A program made the translations under genes and the position numbers. A DNA stretch of 64,000 bases, from positions 1,240,001 to 1,304,000 of the forward strand of contig NZ_CP106793.1 of assembly GCF_025642135.1 (NCBI RefSeq), given 5' to 3'. The stretch comes from Streptomyces cynarae. Lineage in GTDB: Bacteria; Actinomycetota; Actinomycetes; Streptomycetales; Streptomycetaceae. Below, one piece after another: positions 28,673-37,038 of this stretch. The first letter of the stretch is position 1, and every line of letters begins with the position of its first letter. Under the pieces are notes generated by a model, which was not told the DNA's origin, made no database searches, and saw only the letters and a list, made by a program, of their open reading frames with translations.

Positions 28673-29644
28673 TCAGTGATGCGGGATGGCGATGGCGGCG
28701 AGGTGCGTGCCGGGGCGGACGGACAGCCCGTTCATGTTGTAGATGATCTTTCCGGAGGAGACGGCGGCGACCTTGTGCTCGGCGCCGTCGACCGGGTCGA
28801 TGATGCGGCCGATGGTCTGTCCCTCGGTCACCTCGTCGCCGGTGACCGCGTCCGGGTACCAGAGGCCTGCGACCGGAGACTCGACCTCGCCCGTCCACAT
28901 CCAGTCGCGCGGCTGCACGGTCACCGGTGCGAGGTGCTGCGGCGCCTCAACGACTCCGAGATGGTGCAGGAGCCGGTACAGGGCGTCGAGCAGCCTGCGC
29001 ACGGTGGCGGGGTCGCGGTCGCCGAGCTGACCGGTCTCGACGAGGATCGCGGGGATGCCCTGCCGGTTCGCCGCGGCGTGGCTGTTGCCGCCGTCCGGGC
29101 TGGTGCCGAAGATGACCCGCTCGTATCCGACCGCGTGGGCCATTCCCCTGTTCTTCGCGTCGAGCTCGTCGTCGCCGGTCAGGCGGTAGCCGACGAAGTC
29201 GAGCAGGTGCTGGTCGATGCCGCCGCTGTGCAGGTCCACGTAGGCGTCGGCGCCGTCGACCAGGTTCTCGAACAGCCAGGCCGCCATCCGGTCGGTGGGG
29301 CCGCCGTCCTTGTCGCCGGGGAAGACGCGGTTGATGTTGACGCCGTCCAGCGGGGAGATGTTGAGCCGTCCGCCGTAGACGGCCGGGGGGTTGGCCACGG
29401 GGCAGATCACCAGCCGGCCGGCGATCTCGTCCGGTTCCAGCAGCCCGGCCAGGCGGGTGGTCGCGTCGACGGGGATGAACTCGCCGCCGTGGACACCACC
29501 GGTGATGACGACCTTGGGGCCGGGACGGGAACCGTTGACGAGGATCACGGGAACGTCCACCGTCGTGATGCCCAGGTCGGCGGGCAGGGTCCCGCGGGTC
29601 TTCTGGCCGGGCTCGGCACGCAGCGGGCCGATGGTCAGGGTCAT
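28673..29644 (-). CDS. Succinylglutamate desuccinylase/aspartoacylase-family deacylase (copy 2)
   Basis: A 323-residue zinc deacylase of the same family as copy 1. Ligand motifs GVHGGEF (H..E) and DLHSGG (H), substrate-region VNINRVFPGDKDGGPTDR, and ILVETGQLGD are all present. The two copies share the N-terminal pattern IGPL-x3-PG and overall architecture but diverge strongly, so they probably act on different N-acyl substrates. It begins 18 bases after an oxidase gene and precedes the binding-protein gene by 102 bases. Confidence 0.85.
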   Translation of the reverse strand: MTLTIGPLRAEPGQKTRGTLPADLGITTVDVPVILVNGSRPGPKVVITGGVHGGEFIPVDATTRLAGLLEPDEIAGRLVICPVANPPAVYGGRLNISPLDGVNINRVFPGDKDGGPTDRMAAWLFENLVDGADAYVDLHSGGIDQHLLDFVGYRLTGDDELDAKNRGMAHAVGYERVIFGTSPDGGNSHAAANRQGIPAILVETGQLGDRDPATVRRLLDALYRLLHHLGVVEAPQHLAPVTVQPRDWMWTGEVESPVAGLWYPDAVTGDEVTEGQTIGRIIDPVDGAEHKVAAVSSGKIIYNMNGLSVRPGTHLAAIAIPHH

Positions 29645-29662
29645 GGCTTTCCTCGTTCGGGC

Positions 29663-30799
29663 TCAGGCCGCAGTACGGCCGTTTGTGGTGATGAAGTCGA
29701 TCGGCTGGGAGGTGCGGCCCTGAAGGGCGAGGTCCGCGGCGATGTCGCCCATGGCGGGCGAGACCTTGAAGCCCTGGCCGGAGAAGCCGGCCAGCAGGAC
29801 GATGTCGTCGCAGCCAGGCAGGGGGCCGACCAGCGGACGGGTGCTGCTGGTGTAGCCCTCCATGAAGACGGACAGGCGCACCGGGTCGGGGTTCAGGCCG
29901 GGCAGGTGGCGCCGCACCGCCGTGGTGAAGGCATCCAGTTCCTCCGGTGCGACGGTCCGGTTCAGCCGGTTCGGGTCGTCCACCGGCTTGTGGTGGGCCT
30001 GGGGCAGGCCGAGCTTGACGGTCAGGCCGTCCGGGGACGGAATGCCGTAGAAGGGGGTCTCGCCGCAGCGGATGAAGGCGGGACGCTCGGCGTCTGCCGG
30101 GTGGTCCTCGTGTGGCAGGAACCAGGCGCTGATCGCGCGGTGGACGCTCACCTCCCACGGCAGGTCGGGCAGCAGGTCGCCCACCCACGGGCCGGGGGTG
30201 ACGACCGCGGCGTCGAAGCGCTCCGTGTCGGTGTCGGTGCGGATCTCCACGCCTCCCCCGGCGACGGGAGCGACTTCCCGCACCGGGGTGTAGCGGCGGA
30301 TCCGGGCACCGAGCTCCTCGGCGCGCCGGGCCGCGGTCTGGACCGTCAGCTCGGGGCGGACGAAACCCGCGTGGGAGTCGAGGACCACCAGGTCGCCGTC
30401 GTCGACGCGGAACTGCGGGAAACGCTTGGCCATCGCCTCGGTGTCGATCACCTCGTGCTCGAGGCCGTGCTCGGCGATGCCGTCCATGACGGTACGCATC
30501 TCGGGGTCGTCGGCCGGCCCCATGACCAGGGCTCCGGTCAGGCGGCGCAGTTCCCGCCCGGTCTCCGCCTGCAACTGCTTCCAGAGGGCGTCTGCGTGCC
30601 GGACGAGCGGCACATAGCGGCCGTCGTGGGTCTGAACGCTGCGGAAGACCCTGGTCTCACCGCCGGCGGCGCTGCGGTCGTGGCCGGGGGCGAAACGGTC
30701 GTAGGCGACGACGTCGGCGCCCCGCGCCGCCAGCCGCCAAGCTGCCTGGCTGCCCATCGTGCCGGTACCGACAACGGCGACACGTCTCCTCGCGGCCAT
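29663..30799 (-). CDS. Sarcosine/N-methyl-L-tryptophan oxidase-like flavoenzyme (copy 2)
   Basis: A 378-residue DAO-superfamily amine oxidase: FAD site VAVVGTGTMGSQAAWRLAARGADVVAYDRF, then GGETRVFRSVQTHDGRYVPL and the flavin-proximal C-terminal GPLPGCDDIVLLAGFSGQGFKVSPAMGDIAADLAL. It would oxidise an N-methyl or other secondary amine of an amino acid with O2. The position equivalent to the covalent-flavin Cys of monomeric sarcosine oxidase appears to be Leu (PSPDGLTVKLG). AAGGAGAA precedes ATG 30799. It is the same length as the neighbouring paralogue, from which it must have arisen by tandem duplication. Confidence 0.87.
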   Translation of the reverse strand: MAARRRVAVVGTGTMGSQAAWRLAARGADVVAYDRFAPGHDRSAAGGETRVFRSVQTHDGRYVPLVRHADALWKQLQAETGRELRRLTGALVMGPADDPEMRTVMDGIAEHGLEHEVIDTEAMAKRFPQFRVDDGDLVVLDSHAGFVRPELTVQTAARRAEELGARIRRYTPVREVAPVAGGGVEIRTDTDTERFDAAVVTPGPWVGDLLPDLPWEVSVHRAISAWFLPHEDHPADAERPAFIRCGETPFYGIPSPDGLTVKLGLPQAHHKPVDDPNRLNRTVAPEELDAFTTAVRRHLPGLNPDPVRLSVFMEGYTSSTRPLVGPLPGCDDIVLLAGFSGQGFKVSPAMGDIAADLALQGRTSQPIDFITTNGRTAA

Positions 30800-30843
30800 G
30801 TGGTTCTCCTTGCCGGATGTGCCGAATCGTGGGCGGGGCGGGG

Positions 30844-31980
30844 TCAGGCCGCGGTGCGGTCGACGGTGGAAATGAAGTCGATGGGCTGGGGCGAAGTGCC
30901 GTCCAGCGCCAGGTCGGCCGCGATGTCTCCGAAGGCGGGCGAGAGCTTGAAGCCGTGGCCGGAGAATCCCGCGAGGAGTACGACGTTGTCGGCGCCGGGC
31001 AGCGGGCCGACCAGAGGGCGGCTGCTCTCGGTGTAGCCCTCCATGTAGACGGAGAGCCGGGTCGGGTCCGGGTGCAGGTCCGGCATGTAGCGGCCGATCA
31101 GCTCGCTGAAGATCTCCAGCTCCTCCGGCTGCACCGTCCGGTCCAGCTGGTTCGGGTCGCCCGCGGGCTTGTGCAGGGCCTGGGAGAGGCCGAGCTTGAC
31201 GGAGACACCGTCCGGGGAGGGCAGGCCGTAGCAGTGGGTGGGTGACGTGCGGATGAACGCGGGACGCTCCTCGCCGAACCAGGCGTCGGTGGTGGGCACG
31301 TACCAGGCGCTGACCAGGCGGCGGACTTGCACCGCCCACGGCAGATCGGGCAGCAGGTCGTTGACCCAAGGCCCAGGGGTGACGACAGCGGTGTCGAAGC
31401 GCTCGCTGCCGGCGTCGGTGCGGATCTCCACGCCGCCCGCGACGGGCACGATCTCGCGGACCGTGGTGTAGCGGTGGATGACGGCACCCAGCTCCTCCGC
31501 GCGGCGGGCGGCGGTCTGGACGGTCAGTTCCGGCCGGATGAAGCCCGCCCGGCGGTCGAGAACGGCGGCGTCGCCGTCCTCGATCCGGTACTGCGGAAAG
31601 CGCTTGGCGAGGGACTCGGCGTCGAGCACCTCGTGGTCGAGGTCGTGCTCCGCGATGGACTGCAGGACGGTGGCCATCTGCTGCTGCTCCGTAGGCCCCA
31701 TCAGCAGGCACCCGGTCAGGCGGCGCAGCTCGCGGCCGGTCTCCTGCTGGAGCTGCTCATAGAGGGCGTCGGCGTGCTGGAGGAGCGGCACGTAACGGGA
31801 GTCCTCGAAGTGTGCGCTGCGGAAGATGCGGGTCTCGCCGCCTGCGGCGCTGCGGTCGTGGCCGGGGGCGTAACGGTCGTAGCCGACGACCTCGGCGCCG
31901 CGGGCCGCCAGCCGCCAGGCGGCCTGGCTGCCCATGGTCCCGACGCCGACGACGGCGACGCGCTTCCTCGCAGGTGACAC
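30844..31980 (-). CDS. Sarcosine/N-methyl-L-tryptophan oxidase-like flavoenzyme (copy 1)
   Basis: A 378-residue paralogue of the previous gene, closely similar throughout (VAVVGVGTMGSQAAWRLAARGAEVVGYDRYAPGHDRSAAGGETR). Start is GTG 31980 (VSPARKRVAVVG) with GAAAGGAAA upstream; this start and leader recur in the remnant at 36730-36806. It heads the minus-strand run that ends with aspA and is divergent from IclR copy 1 across a 263-base promoter region carrying the GTGCC/GGCAC dyad. The sarcosine-oxidase covalent Cys position appears to be Val (PSPDGVSVKLG). Confidence 0.87.
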   Translation of the reverse strand: MSPARKRVAVVGVGTMGSQAAWRLAARGAEVVGYDRYAPGHDRSAAGGETRIFRSAHFEDSRYVPLLQHADALYEQLQQETGRELRRLTGCLLMGPTEQQQMATVLQSIAEHDLDHEVLDAESLAKRFPQYRIEDGDAAVLDRRAGFIRPELTVQTAARRAEELGAVIHRYTTVREIVPVAGGVEIRTDAGSERFDTAVVTPGPWVNDLLPDLPWAVQVRRLVSAWYVPTTDAWFGEERPAFIRTSPTHCYGLPSPDGVSVKLGLSQALHKPAGDPNQLDRTVQPEELEIFSELIGRYMPDLHPDPTRLSVYMEGYTESSRPLVGPLPGADNVVLLAGFSGHGFKLSPAFGDIAADLALDGTSPQPIDFISTVDRTAA

Positions 31981-32130
31981 AGGACTTTCCTTTCGTATCG
32001 CCGGGCCGCATGCTGGGGCCCCGAGCGTGAGGATGTTTGGTGGCGACTTATTAGGTGGCGGGCCCTTTTGGCCCCACCGCTCGCATTCGTCCCGGATCCG
32101 GGGAGCCCCTCGCCCTCGAATTCCGCCTGC

Positions 32131-32167
32131 GTGCCACATTGTGGAATGGCGTGCTAGGATCTGGCAC
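32131..32167. promoter_or_regulatory. Candidate IclR operator 1
   Basis: GTGCCA 32131-32136 and TGGCAC 32162-32167 form a 6-bp inverted repeat, 31 bp from arm to arm. Inside it CCACA-T-TGTGG (32134-32144) is a second dyad, and GCTAGGAT has a possible -10 box. The same layout precedes the other two IclR copies. Confidence 0.6.
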
Positions 32168-32243
32168 AGAGAATGACAGCGGCTTGGAGGGGAGTCAAGA
32201 GGGTGTCCAGCGGAATCTCTGAGGATTAACAGGGGGAAACCGG

Positions 32244-32993
32244 ATGGAAATGAGGAGTGTCATCAGGTCACTGCGGATCCTGGAGGCGGTCGCCCAGCAT
32301 CAGCCGGTGACCGTCGGGGAGCTGACGAAGCTCTTCGGTCTGCCGAAGTCGACGGTGCAGCGAACGCTGGTCACACTGTCCGAGGCCGGCTGGCTGCGGG
32401 CCAACCGCAGGGACACCACCCGCTGGGAGATCGGCGCCCGCGTCCTCGCCGTACGACCCGCCGCCCTGCACGGCTCGAGCCTGCTCGCCGCCGCCCACGA
32501 GCCGATGGTCCGCCTGCGCGACGCCCTGAACGAGACGATCCACCTGTCGGTGCCTGACGCCCTCCAGTGCATGGTCGTGGTGGACCGCGTCGACTGTGAC
32601 CACCCTGTGCGAACCTTCCACACCATTGGCGACACCTCGCCCCTGCACGCCACCGCGGCGGGACGCGCCGTCCTCGCCCATCTGCCGGAGCACGAGGTCG
32701 CCGAGTTCTCGACGGGCGTGCTGGAGGGCTACGTCGAGGCCACCATCACCGACCCGGCGGAACTGCGCGCCGAGCTACTCCGCGTCAAGGACCGCGGTTA
32801 CGCCGTCAACCACAACCAATACCGGCCGGACGTGTGCGCCGTCGCGGCACCCGTCCTGGACGGGGACGGCTCACCCCTGGCCGCAGTCGCCGCCTCCATG
32901 CCCGACTCCCGCTTCGATCCGGCCCGCATGGCCGAGCTGGGACGCCTGGTCATGGACACCGCGTCGCAGATCAGCGCTCGTCACTCGAGGTGA
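32244..32993 (+). CDS. IclR-family transcriptional regulator (copy 1)
   Basis: A 249-residue IclR protein: N-terminal winged helix (SLRILEAVAQHQPVTVGELTKLFGLPKSTVQRTLVTLSEAGWLRAN) and C-terminal effector-binding GAF-like domain (ETIHLSVPDALQCMVVVDRVDCDHPVRTFHTIGDTSPLHATAAGRAVLAHL...GYAVNHNQYRPDVCAVAAPVLDGDG). The effector is probably a small metabolite of the divergent catabolic operon. Two near-identical paralogues lie 4.8 and 5.8 kb downstream, unusual for one locus. GGGGG lies 9 bases before ATG 32244. Confidence 0.93.
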   Translation: MEMRSVIRSLRILEAVAQHQPVTVGELTKLFGLPKSTVQRTLVTLSEAGWLRANRRDTTRWEIGARVLAVRPAALHGSSLLAAAHEPMVRLRDALNETIHLSVPDALQCMVVVDRVDCDHPVRTFHTIGDTSPLHATAAGRAVLAHLPEHEVAEFSTGVLEGYVEATITDPAELRAELLRVKDRGYAVNHNQYRPDVCAVAAPVLDGDGSPLAAVAASMPDSRFDPARMAELGRLVMDTASQISARHSR

Positions 32994-33025
32994 CGGCGGT
33001 CAGGCCGGACAAGCACCGCGGTCGG

Positions 33026-33210
33026 GCCGGACAGGCACCCCAGCCCCTGGACAATGCCGTCGCCCGCGACGACCTGGAGCGAGGGCAACTCGTCGCACCA
33101 TACGGTTTCTTGCCCGACGGCACCAGCTACCACCTCCTCAGCCGTCAATCACCCGAGCAAGACGGACGCATCCGCCGGCTGACGGCATGGCTGCGGGCAG
33201 GACGAGCCAG
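33026..33210 (+). pseudogene. 3' remnant of a LysR-family regulator
   Basis: One frame reads ALDNAVARDDLERGQLVAPYGFLP...SYHLLSRQSPEQDGRIRRLTAWLRAG. This is the last strand-helix of a GcvA/AmpR-type LysR effector domain (pattern ARDDLExGxLVxPFG...YxLV...F..WL). Nothing of the N-terminal helix-turn-helix survives. It lies in the 467-base gap between IclR copy 1 and homoserine dehydrogenase, where I see no other gene. The gap is a likely rearrangement scar. Confidence 0.6.
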
Positions 33211-33460
33211 CTCGAAAACGATTCCGAACCGGGGTGACCGCTGGACTTGCCGGGCCGAGGACCAACGGCGGGAAGCCGGACGGAACTGAAGCACCGAGCG
33301 GGCCGCTGTCGCCGGACGCAGGGTGAGCGAGGCGGCGTCACAACGGTGCAGATCGGCATGCCGTGTGGTCGTTGCGGCATGGAGCAGGTGACAGGCCGGA
33401 CCGTGAGGCTCTGAGCAGCCGCGCCGAAGAGGGTGCGGCGGACTGCGAAGGAGCTTTCAC

Positions 33461-34549
33461 ATGGGTCGATACGATCTCGCCCTCATCGGATTCGGCGGCG
33501 TCAACCGCGCGCTGGCCGAGCTCATATCCCGACGCGGGGACCGCCTGGCCAGGGAGCTGGGCTTCACCCTGCGCGTCGTGGCGATCACCGATCTGCGGGC
33601 CGGTTCCCTGGTGGACACCGACGGCATCGATCTGGCGCCGCTGCTGGCGGCCGAGCCCGGGGAGCTGAACTTCGCGGGCCTTGCCGGCGGCAGCGCTGAT
33701 CCGCGCAACGAGTGGGTGATCCGCGAGGTGCCGGCCGACATCGTCGTGGAGGCGACGTTCACCAACCCCGCCGACGGCGAGCCCGCCCTCTCCCATGTGC
33801 GCTGGGCCCTGGAATCGGGCAAGCACGTGTGCACCACCAACAAGGGGCCGGTCGCGCTCGCCGGCCGGGCACTGAAGCAGCTGGCCGCCGAACACGGTGT
33901 CAGCTTCGAGTTCGAGGGCTCGGTGCTCAGCGGCACCCCCATCCTGCGCACCGCCCAGCGCCTGTTCGGCGGACTGGAGATCACCGGTGTCCAGGGCATC
34001 TTGAACGGCACCTCGAACTACGTCCTCGGCCGACTCGAAGAAGGCCTCGATCTGCCGGCGGCCATCGCAGAAGCCCAGGACCTCGGGTACGCCGAAGCCG
34101 ATCCCACCGCCGACATCGAGGGCCACGACGTCCAGCTCAAGGTCATGATCCTGGCCAACGAGGTCCTCGGCGCCGACCTGCGCCGCGGGGACGTCTTCTG
34201 CGAGGGCATCTCCGCGATCACCCCCCAAGAGGTGCAGGACGCCGCGTCCAAGGGGCTGCGCTGGAAGCTGGTCGGCTCCGCCACCCGCCACGAGGACGGC
34301 AGCGTCGACGCCCGCGTCGCCCCGCTCGCCCTGCCGGCACACCACCCGCTGGCCGGGATCTCCGGCCCGGTCAACGCGGTCGCCTTCCACACCGACCTCC
34401 TCGGCACCGTCACGGTCTCCGGGCCGGGCGCCGGACGCATCGAGACCGCCTACGCCCTGCTGTCGGACCTCATCGCCATCCACCAGCGCCACGCGGACGA
34501 CGACACCACGCCCACGCGCCCCGTTCTCCAGGAGACGCACCGTGTCTGA
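33461..34549 (+). CDS. Homoserine dehydrogenase without ACT domain
   Basis: A 362-residue NAD(P)-dependent homoserine dehydrogenase interconverting homoserine and aspartate semialdehyde. Rossmann loop [13 protein letters not shown], the [10 protein letters not shown] segment, [32 protein letters not shown] with the catalytic Asp and Lys, and a complete C-terminus. The biosynthetic Streptomyces enzyme is longer and has an ACT feedback domain; here it is absent. AAGGAGC precedes ATG 33461. It overlaps the following aldehyde dehydrogenase by eight bases, so the semialdehyde is probably handed to that enzyme in a catabolic role. Confidence 0.88.
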   Translation: MGRYDLALIGFGGVNRALAELISRRGDRLARELGFTLRVVAITDLRAGSLVDTDGIDLAPLLAAEPGELNFAGLAGGSADPRNEWVIREVPADIVVEATFTNPADGEPALSHVRWALESGKHVCTTNKGPVALAGRALKQLAAEHGVSFEFEGSVLSGTPILRTAQRLFGGLEITGVQGILNGTSNYVLGRLEEGLDLPAAIAEAQDLGYAEADPTADIEGHDVQLKVMILANEVLGADLRRGDVFCEGISAITPQEVQDAASKGLRWKLVGSATRHEDGSVDARVAPLALPAHHPLAGISGPVNAVAFHTDLLGTVTVSGPGAGRIETAYALLSDLIAIHQRHADDDTTPTRPVLQETHRV

Positions 34550-35972
34550 CACCGTCGTGCCGCCCAGCATCGAACTCGGCGCCGACACGGCGCCCGTGCA
34601 CAACCCCTACACCGGCGAGATCATCGCCTCGGTCCCCACCGTCGACGCAGGCGCCATCGGCACCGTCCTTCAGCAGGCCAGGTGCGGGCGCCGCACCGCG
34701 GCCGCACTGTCCCGCGCCTCCAGGGCCGCGGTCCTGGAACGCGCCTCCCGTCTGGTCGAGCGGCGCGCCGAGTCCTTCGCCCAGCTGATCGTCAGCGAGG
34801 CCGGCAAGACCATCGCCCAGGCCCGCAAGGAAGTCGCCCGCGCGGTCAACACCCTCTCCCTGTCCGCGGCCGAGGCACGGCGCAACGCCGGCGAGGTCAT
34901 CCCCTTCGACTCCTATGAGGGCTCCGAGAAACGGCAGGGCTGGTTCACCCGCGAACCACTGGGCATCATCGCCGCCATCACCCCCTTCAACGACCCCCTG
35001 AACCTGGTCGCCCACAAGCTCGGCCCGGCCATCGCGGGCGGCAACGCGGTCATCCTCAAACCGTCCGCCCTGACGCCGCTGTCCGCGCTGCGGCTGGTGG
35101 ACACGCTCATCGAGGCCGGCCTGCCCGAGGAGATCGTCACCGTCGTCAACGGCGATGCCGACATCGCCGCCGCGATCGTGTCCGCCCCCGACGTGCGCAT
35201 GGTGTCCTTCACCGGCGGGTTCACCACCGGCGAGGCCATCTCCCGCACAGCCGGCCTGAAGAAGCTCGCCATGGACCTGGGAGGCAACGCCCCGGTCATC
35301 GTCATGGACGACGCCGACCTGGAGGAGGCCGTGGCCTGCTGTGTCTCCGGCGCGTTCTGGGCCGCGGGCCAGAACTGCATCGGCACCCAGCGGATCCTCA
35401 TCGCCCACGAGGTCTACGAGCGCTTCCGCGACGCCTTCGTCGCCCGCACCAAGCTGCTGCGCGTCGGCGACCCGCTCGACGAGCGCACCGACGTCGGCCC
35501 CATGATCACCCAGGAGGCCGCGGCCGCCACCCGGGCCAAGGTCGACGCGGCGGTGGCCGAGGGCGCGGTGCTGCTGTGCGGCAACGACGTCAGCGGCTCC
35601 CTTTACACGCCGACCGTCCTGGAAGACGTCCCGGCGACCTGCTCGATCCGGCAGGAGGAGGTGTTCGCCCCGGTCGTCGTGCTGGAGCCGTTCACGTCCT
35701 TCGAGGACGCCATCGAACAGGCCAACGCCATCGACTACAGCCTCCACGCGGGCATCTTCACCTCGCGCCTGGACCGCGCCCTGTCCGCGGCCCGCCTGCT
35801 GGAAGCGGGCGGAGTGATGATCAACGACTCGTCCGACTACCGCTTCGACGCCATGCCGTTCGGCGGCTTCAAGTACGGCAGCATGGGCCGCGAGGGCGTG
35901 CGCTTCGCCTTCGAGGAGATGACCCAGCCCAAGGTCGTCTGCGTCAACCACATCAGTGAAGTGGTGCAATGA
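34542..35972 (+). CDS. Aldehyde dehydrogenase coupled to homoserine dehydrogenase
   Basis: A 476-residue NAD(P)+ aldehyde dehydrogenase of the lactaldehyde/phosphonoacetaldehyde-like branch: Asn in ITPFNDPLN (147-155), catalytic C279 in GQNCIG, end motif [13 protein letters not shown]. The usual general base Glu of ELGG is Asp (D246, MDLGGNAP), a conservative change. GTG 34542 with AGGAG lies inside the end of the homoserine dehydrogenase gene. An aspartate-semialdehyde-to-aspartate role is my inference; with aspA elsewhere in the locus it would complete homoserine to fumarate. Confidence 0.87.
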   Translation: MSDTVVPPSIELGADTAPVHNPYTGEIIASVPTVDAGAIGTVLQQARCGRRTAAALSRASRAAVLERASRLVERRAESFAQLIVSEAGKTIAQARKEVARAVNTLSLSAAEARRNAGEVIPFDSYEGSEKRQGWFTREPLGIIAAITPFNDPLNLVAHKLGPAIAGGNAVILKPSALTPLSALRLVDTLIEAGLPEEIVTVVNGDADIAAAIVSAPDVRMVSFTGGFTTGEAISRTAGLKKLAMDLGGNAPVIVMDDADLEEAVACCVSGAFWAAGQNCIGTQRILIAHEVYERFRDAFVARTKLLRVGDPLDERTDVGPMITQEAAAATRAKVDAAVAEGAVLLCGNDVSGSLYTPTVLEDVPATCSIRQEEVFAPVVVLEPFTSFEDAIEQANAIDYSLHAGIFTSRLDRALSAARLLEAGGVMINDSSDYRFDAMPFGGFKYGSMGREGVRFAFEEMTQPKVVCVNHISEVVQ

Positions 35973-36151
35973 TCGCCTTCCGCGCCGAGCGCGCCTCCAC
36001 GATGGCCGCGGAGAACGGGCTACTCCCGCTCAGCGCTTTCAAGCCGCCGATCGCCCCCGCGACCGGGACGGACGTGGTGGACCTCGTGGTCCAGGGCGGG
36101 CTGCTCGAGCGGGAACAGGCGGCCTCGCTGCTCATCCCGCTGCCGTCGTAG
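35969..36151 (+). CDS. Small hypothetical ORF coupled to the aldehyde dehydrogenase
   Basis: A 60-residue frame whose ATG overlaps the aldehyde dehydrogenase stop (ATGA). The sequence ([17 protein letters not shown]...[26 protein letters not shown]) has no family I recognise. Its 3' end overlaps the convergent Lrp gene by 20 bases. It may be a truncated operon gene whose remainder was lost; the codon use is acceptable for coding. Confidence 0.4.
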   Translation: MIAFRAERASTMAAENGLLPLSAFKPPIAPATGTDVVDLVVQGGLLEREQAASLLIPLPS

Positions 36152-36593
36152 GCCGGACTCCTCGCGGGCGGTCGACCACCCTTGACAGGGTGAGCGCCGT
36201 GACCGTGTCCCGTACGCCGGGCATCTGGGCGATGTCCTCCCAGATGCCCCGTACGCGTTCCAGCGAGGCCGCCTCAAGGCGCACCATGATGTCGAAGTCG
36301 CCGCTGAGGATCTCGCAGATGACGACCTCCGGAATGCGCTTGAGCGCGGCCAGGACGTCGCCGCCGCGCATGCGGTCCTGGCGGTATACGAGTACGAGCG
36401 CCGAGACGGCGTCGCCGGTGTCTTCGCCGGCGCGGACGATGGTGTAGCCGGCGATGTGGCCCCGGCGCTCCAGCCGTTCGATGCGCTGACGCACCGCGTT
36501 GCGGGACAGCAGTACTTTGCCGGCCAGTTCTGAGTGCGGGATGCGGGCGTTCCGGGTCAGCTCGGCGATGATCTTCTCGTCGATGGCGTCCAC
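36132..36593 (-). CDS. Lrp/AsnC-family transcriptional regulator
   Basis: A 153-residue Lrp/AsnC protein: N-terminal helix-turn-helix (MDAIDEKIIAELTRNARIPHSELAGKVLLSRNAVRQRIERLERRGHIAGYTI) and C-terminal RAM effector domain (IPEVVICEILSGDFDIMVRLEA, with the G.D motif). These regulators sense amino acids. Convergent with the homoserine dehydrogenase/aldehyde dehydrogenase pair, it may control either that operon or the neighbouring oxidase-type genes. The start ATG 36593 directly begins the conserved DxxD/E helix. Confidence 0.9.
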   Translation of the reverse strand: MDAIDEKIIAELTRNARIPHSELAGKVLLSRNAVRQRIERLERRGHIAGYTIVRAGEDTGDAVSALVLVYRQDRMRGGDVLAALKRIPEVVICEILSGDFDIMVRLEAASLERVRGIWEDIAQMPGVRDTVTALTLSRVVDRPRGVRPTTAAG

Positions 36594-36729
36594 GGCGGAC
36601 CGTCTCCTTCGCGAATCGGTCGAGGTTCACACACCCCACGGCACGCGGATCGCGGGTGTGCCGCAGACGCAGAAGGCGGTCGCGGCGGCACCCGCCGTGA
36701 CCCCTGTGCGAGGTGCAATGAACGCGGGA

Positions 36730-36806
36730 CGCTGCCGGCCGCCGGGCGGCCTGGCTGCCCATCGTTCCGACGCCCACGACGGCGACGCCCTTCAGGCAGC
36801 TGACAC
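36730..36806 (-). pseudogene. 5' debris of a third oxidase gene copy
   Basis: The minus strand from GTG 36806 repeats the first 80 bases of oxidase copy 1 almost base for base (VAVVGVGTMGSQAA), including the leader with GAAAGGAAAGTCC and CGTATCGCCGG (to about 36850). A single-base deletion after the start shifts the frame, and homology ends near 36730. Next comes the second IclR copy in divergent orientation, exactly as in the 32-kb unit. It is a scar of duplication of an oxidase-IclR unit followed by loss of most of the oxidase gene. Confidence 0.8.
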
Positions 36807-36925
36807 AGGACTTTCCTTTCGTATCGCCGGGGCGCATGCTGGTGGCCCGGACGGCTGTTCGGTCAGGAGCCTGCGGCTCGCAACCGCCCGTTTGTCTCGG
36901 AGTTCGCTCGGACCCCTCGGAAGCC

Positions 36926-36962
36926 GTGCCACAATGTGGAATGCTGTGCTATGTTTCGGCAC
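36926..36962. promoter_or_regulatory. Candidate IclR operator 2
   Basis: GTGCC 36926-36930 pairs with GGCAC 36958-36962, same arm spacing as copy 1. The inner dyad CCACA-A-TGTGG (36929-36939) is perfect, and GCTATGTT gives a possible -10. It precedes IclR copy 2. Confidence 0.6.
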
Positions 36963-37038
36963 AGAGGATGGCAGTGGTCCGGAGGGGAGTCAAGAGGGTG
37001 TCCAGCAGAAATTCCGAGGATTGACAGGGGGGAGCCGG

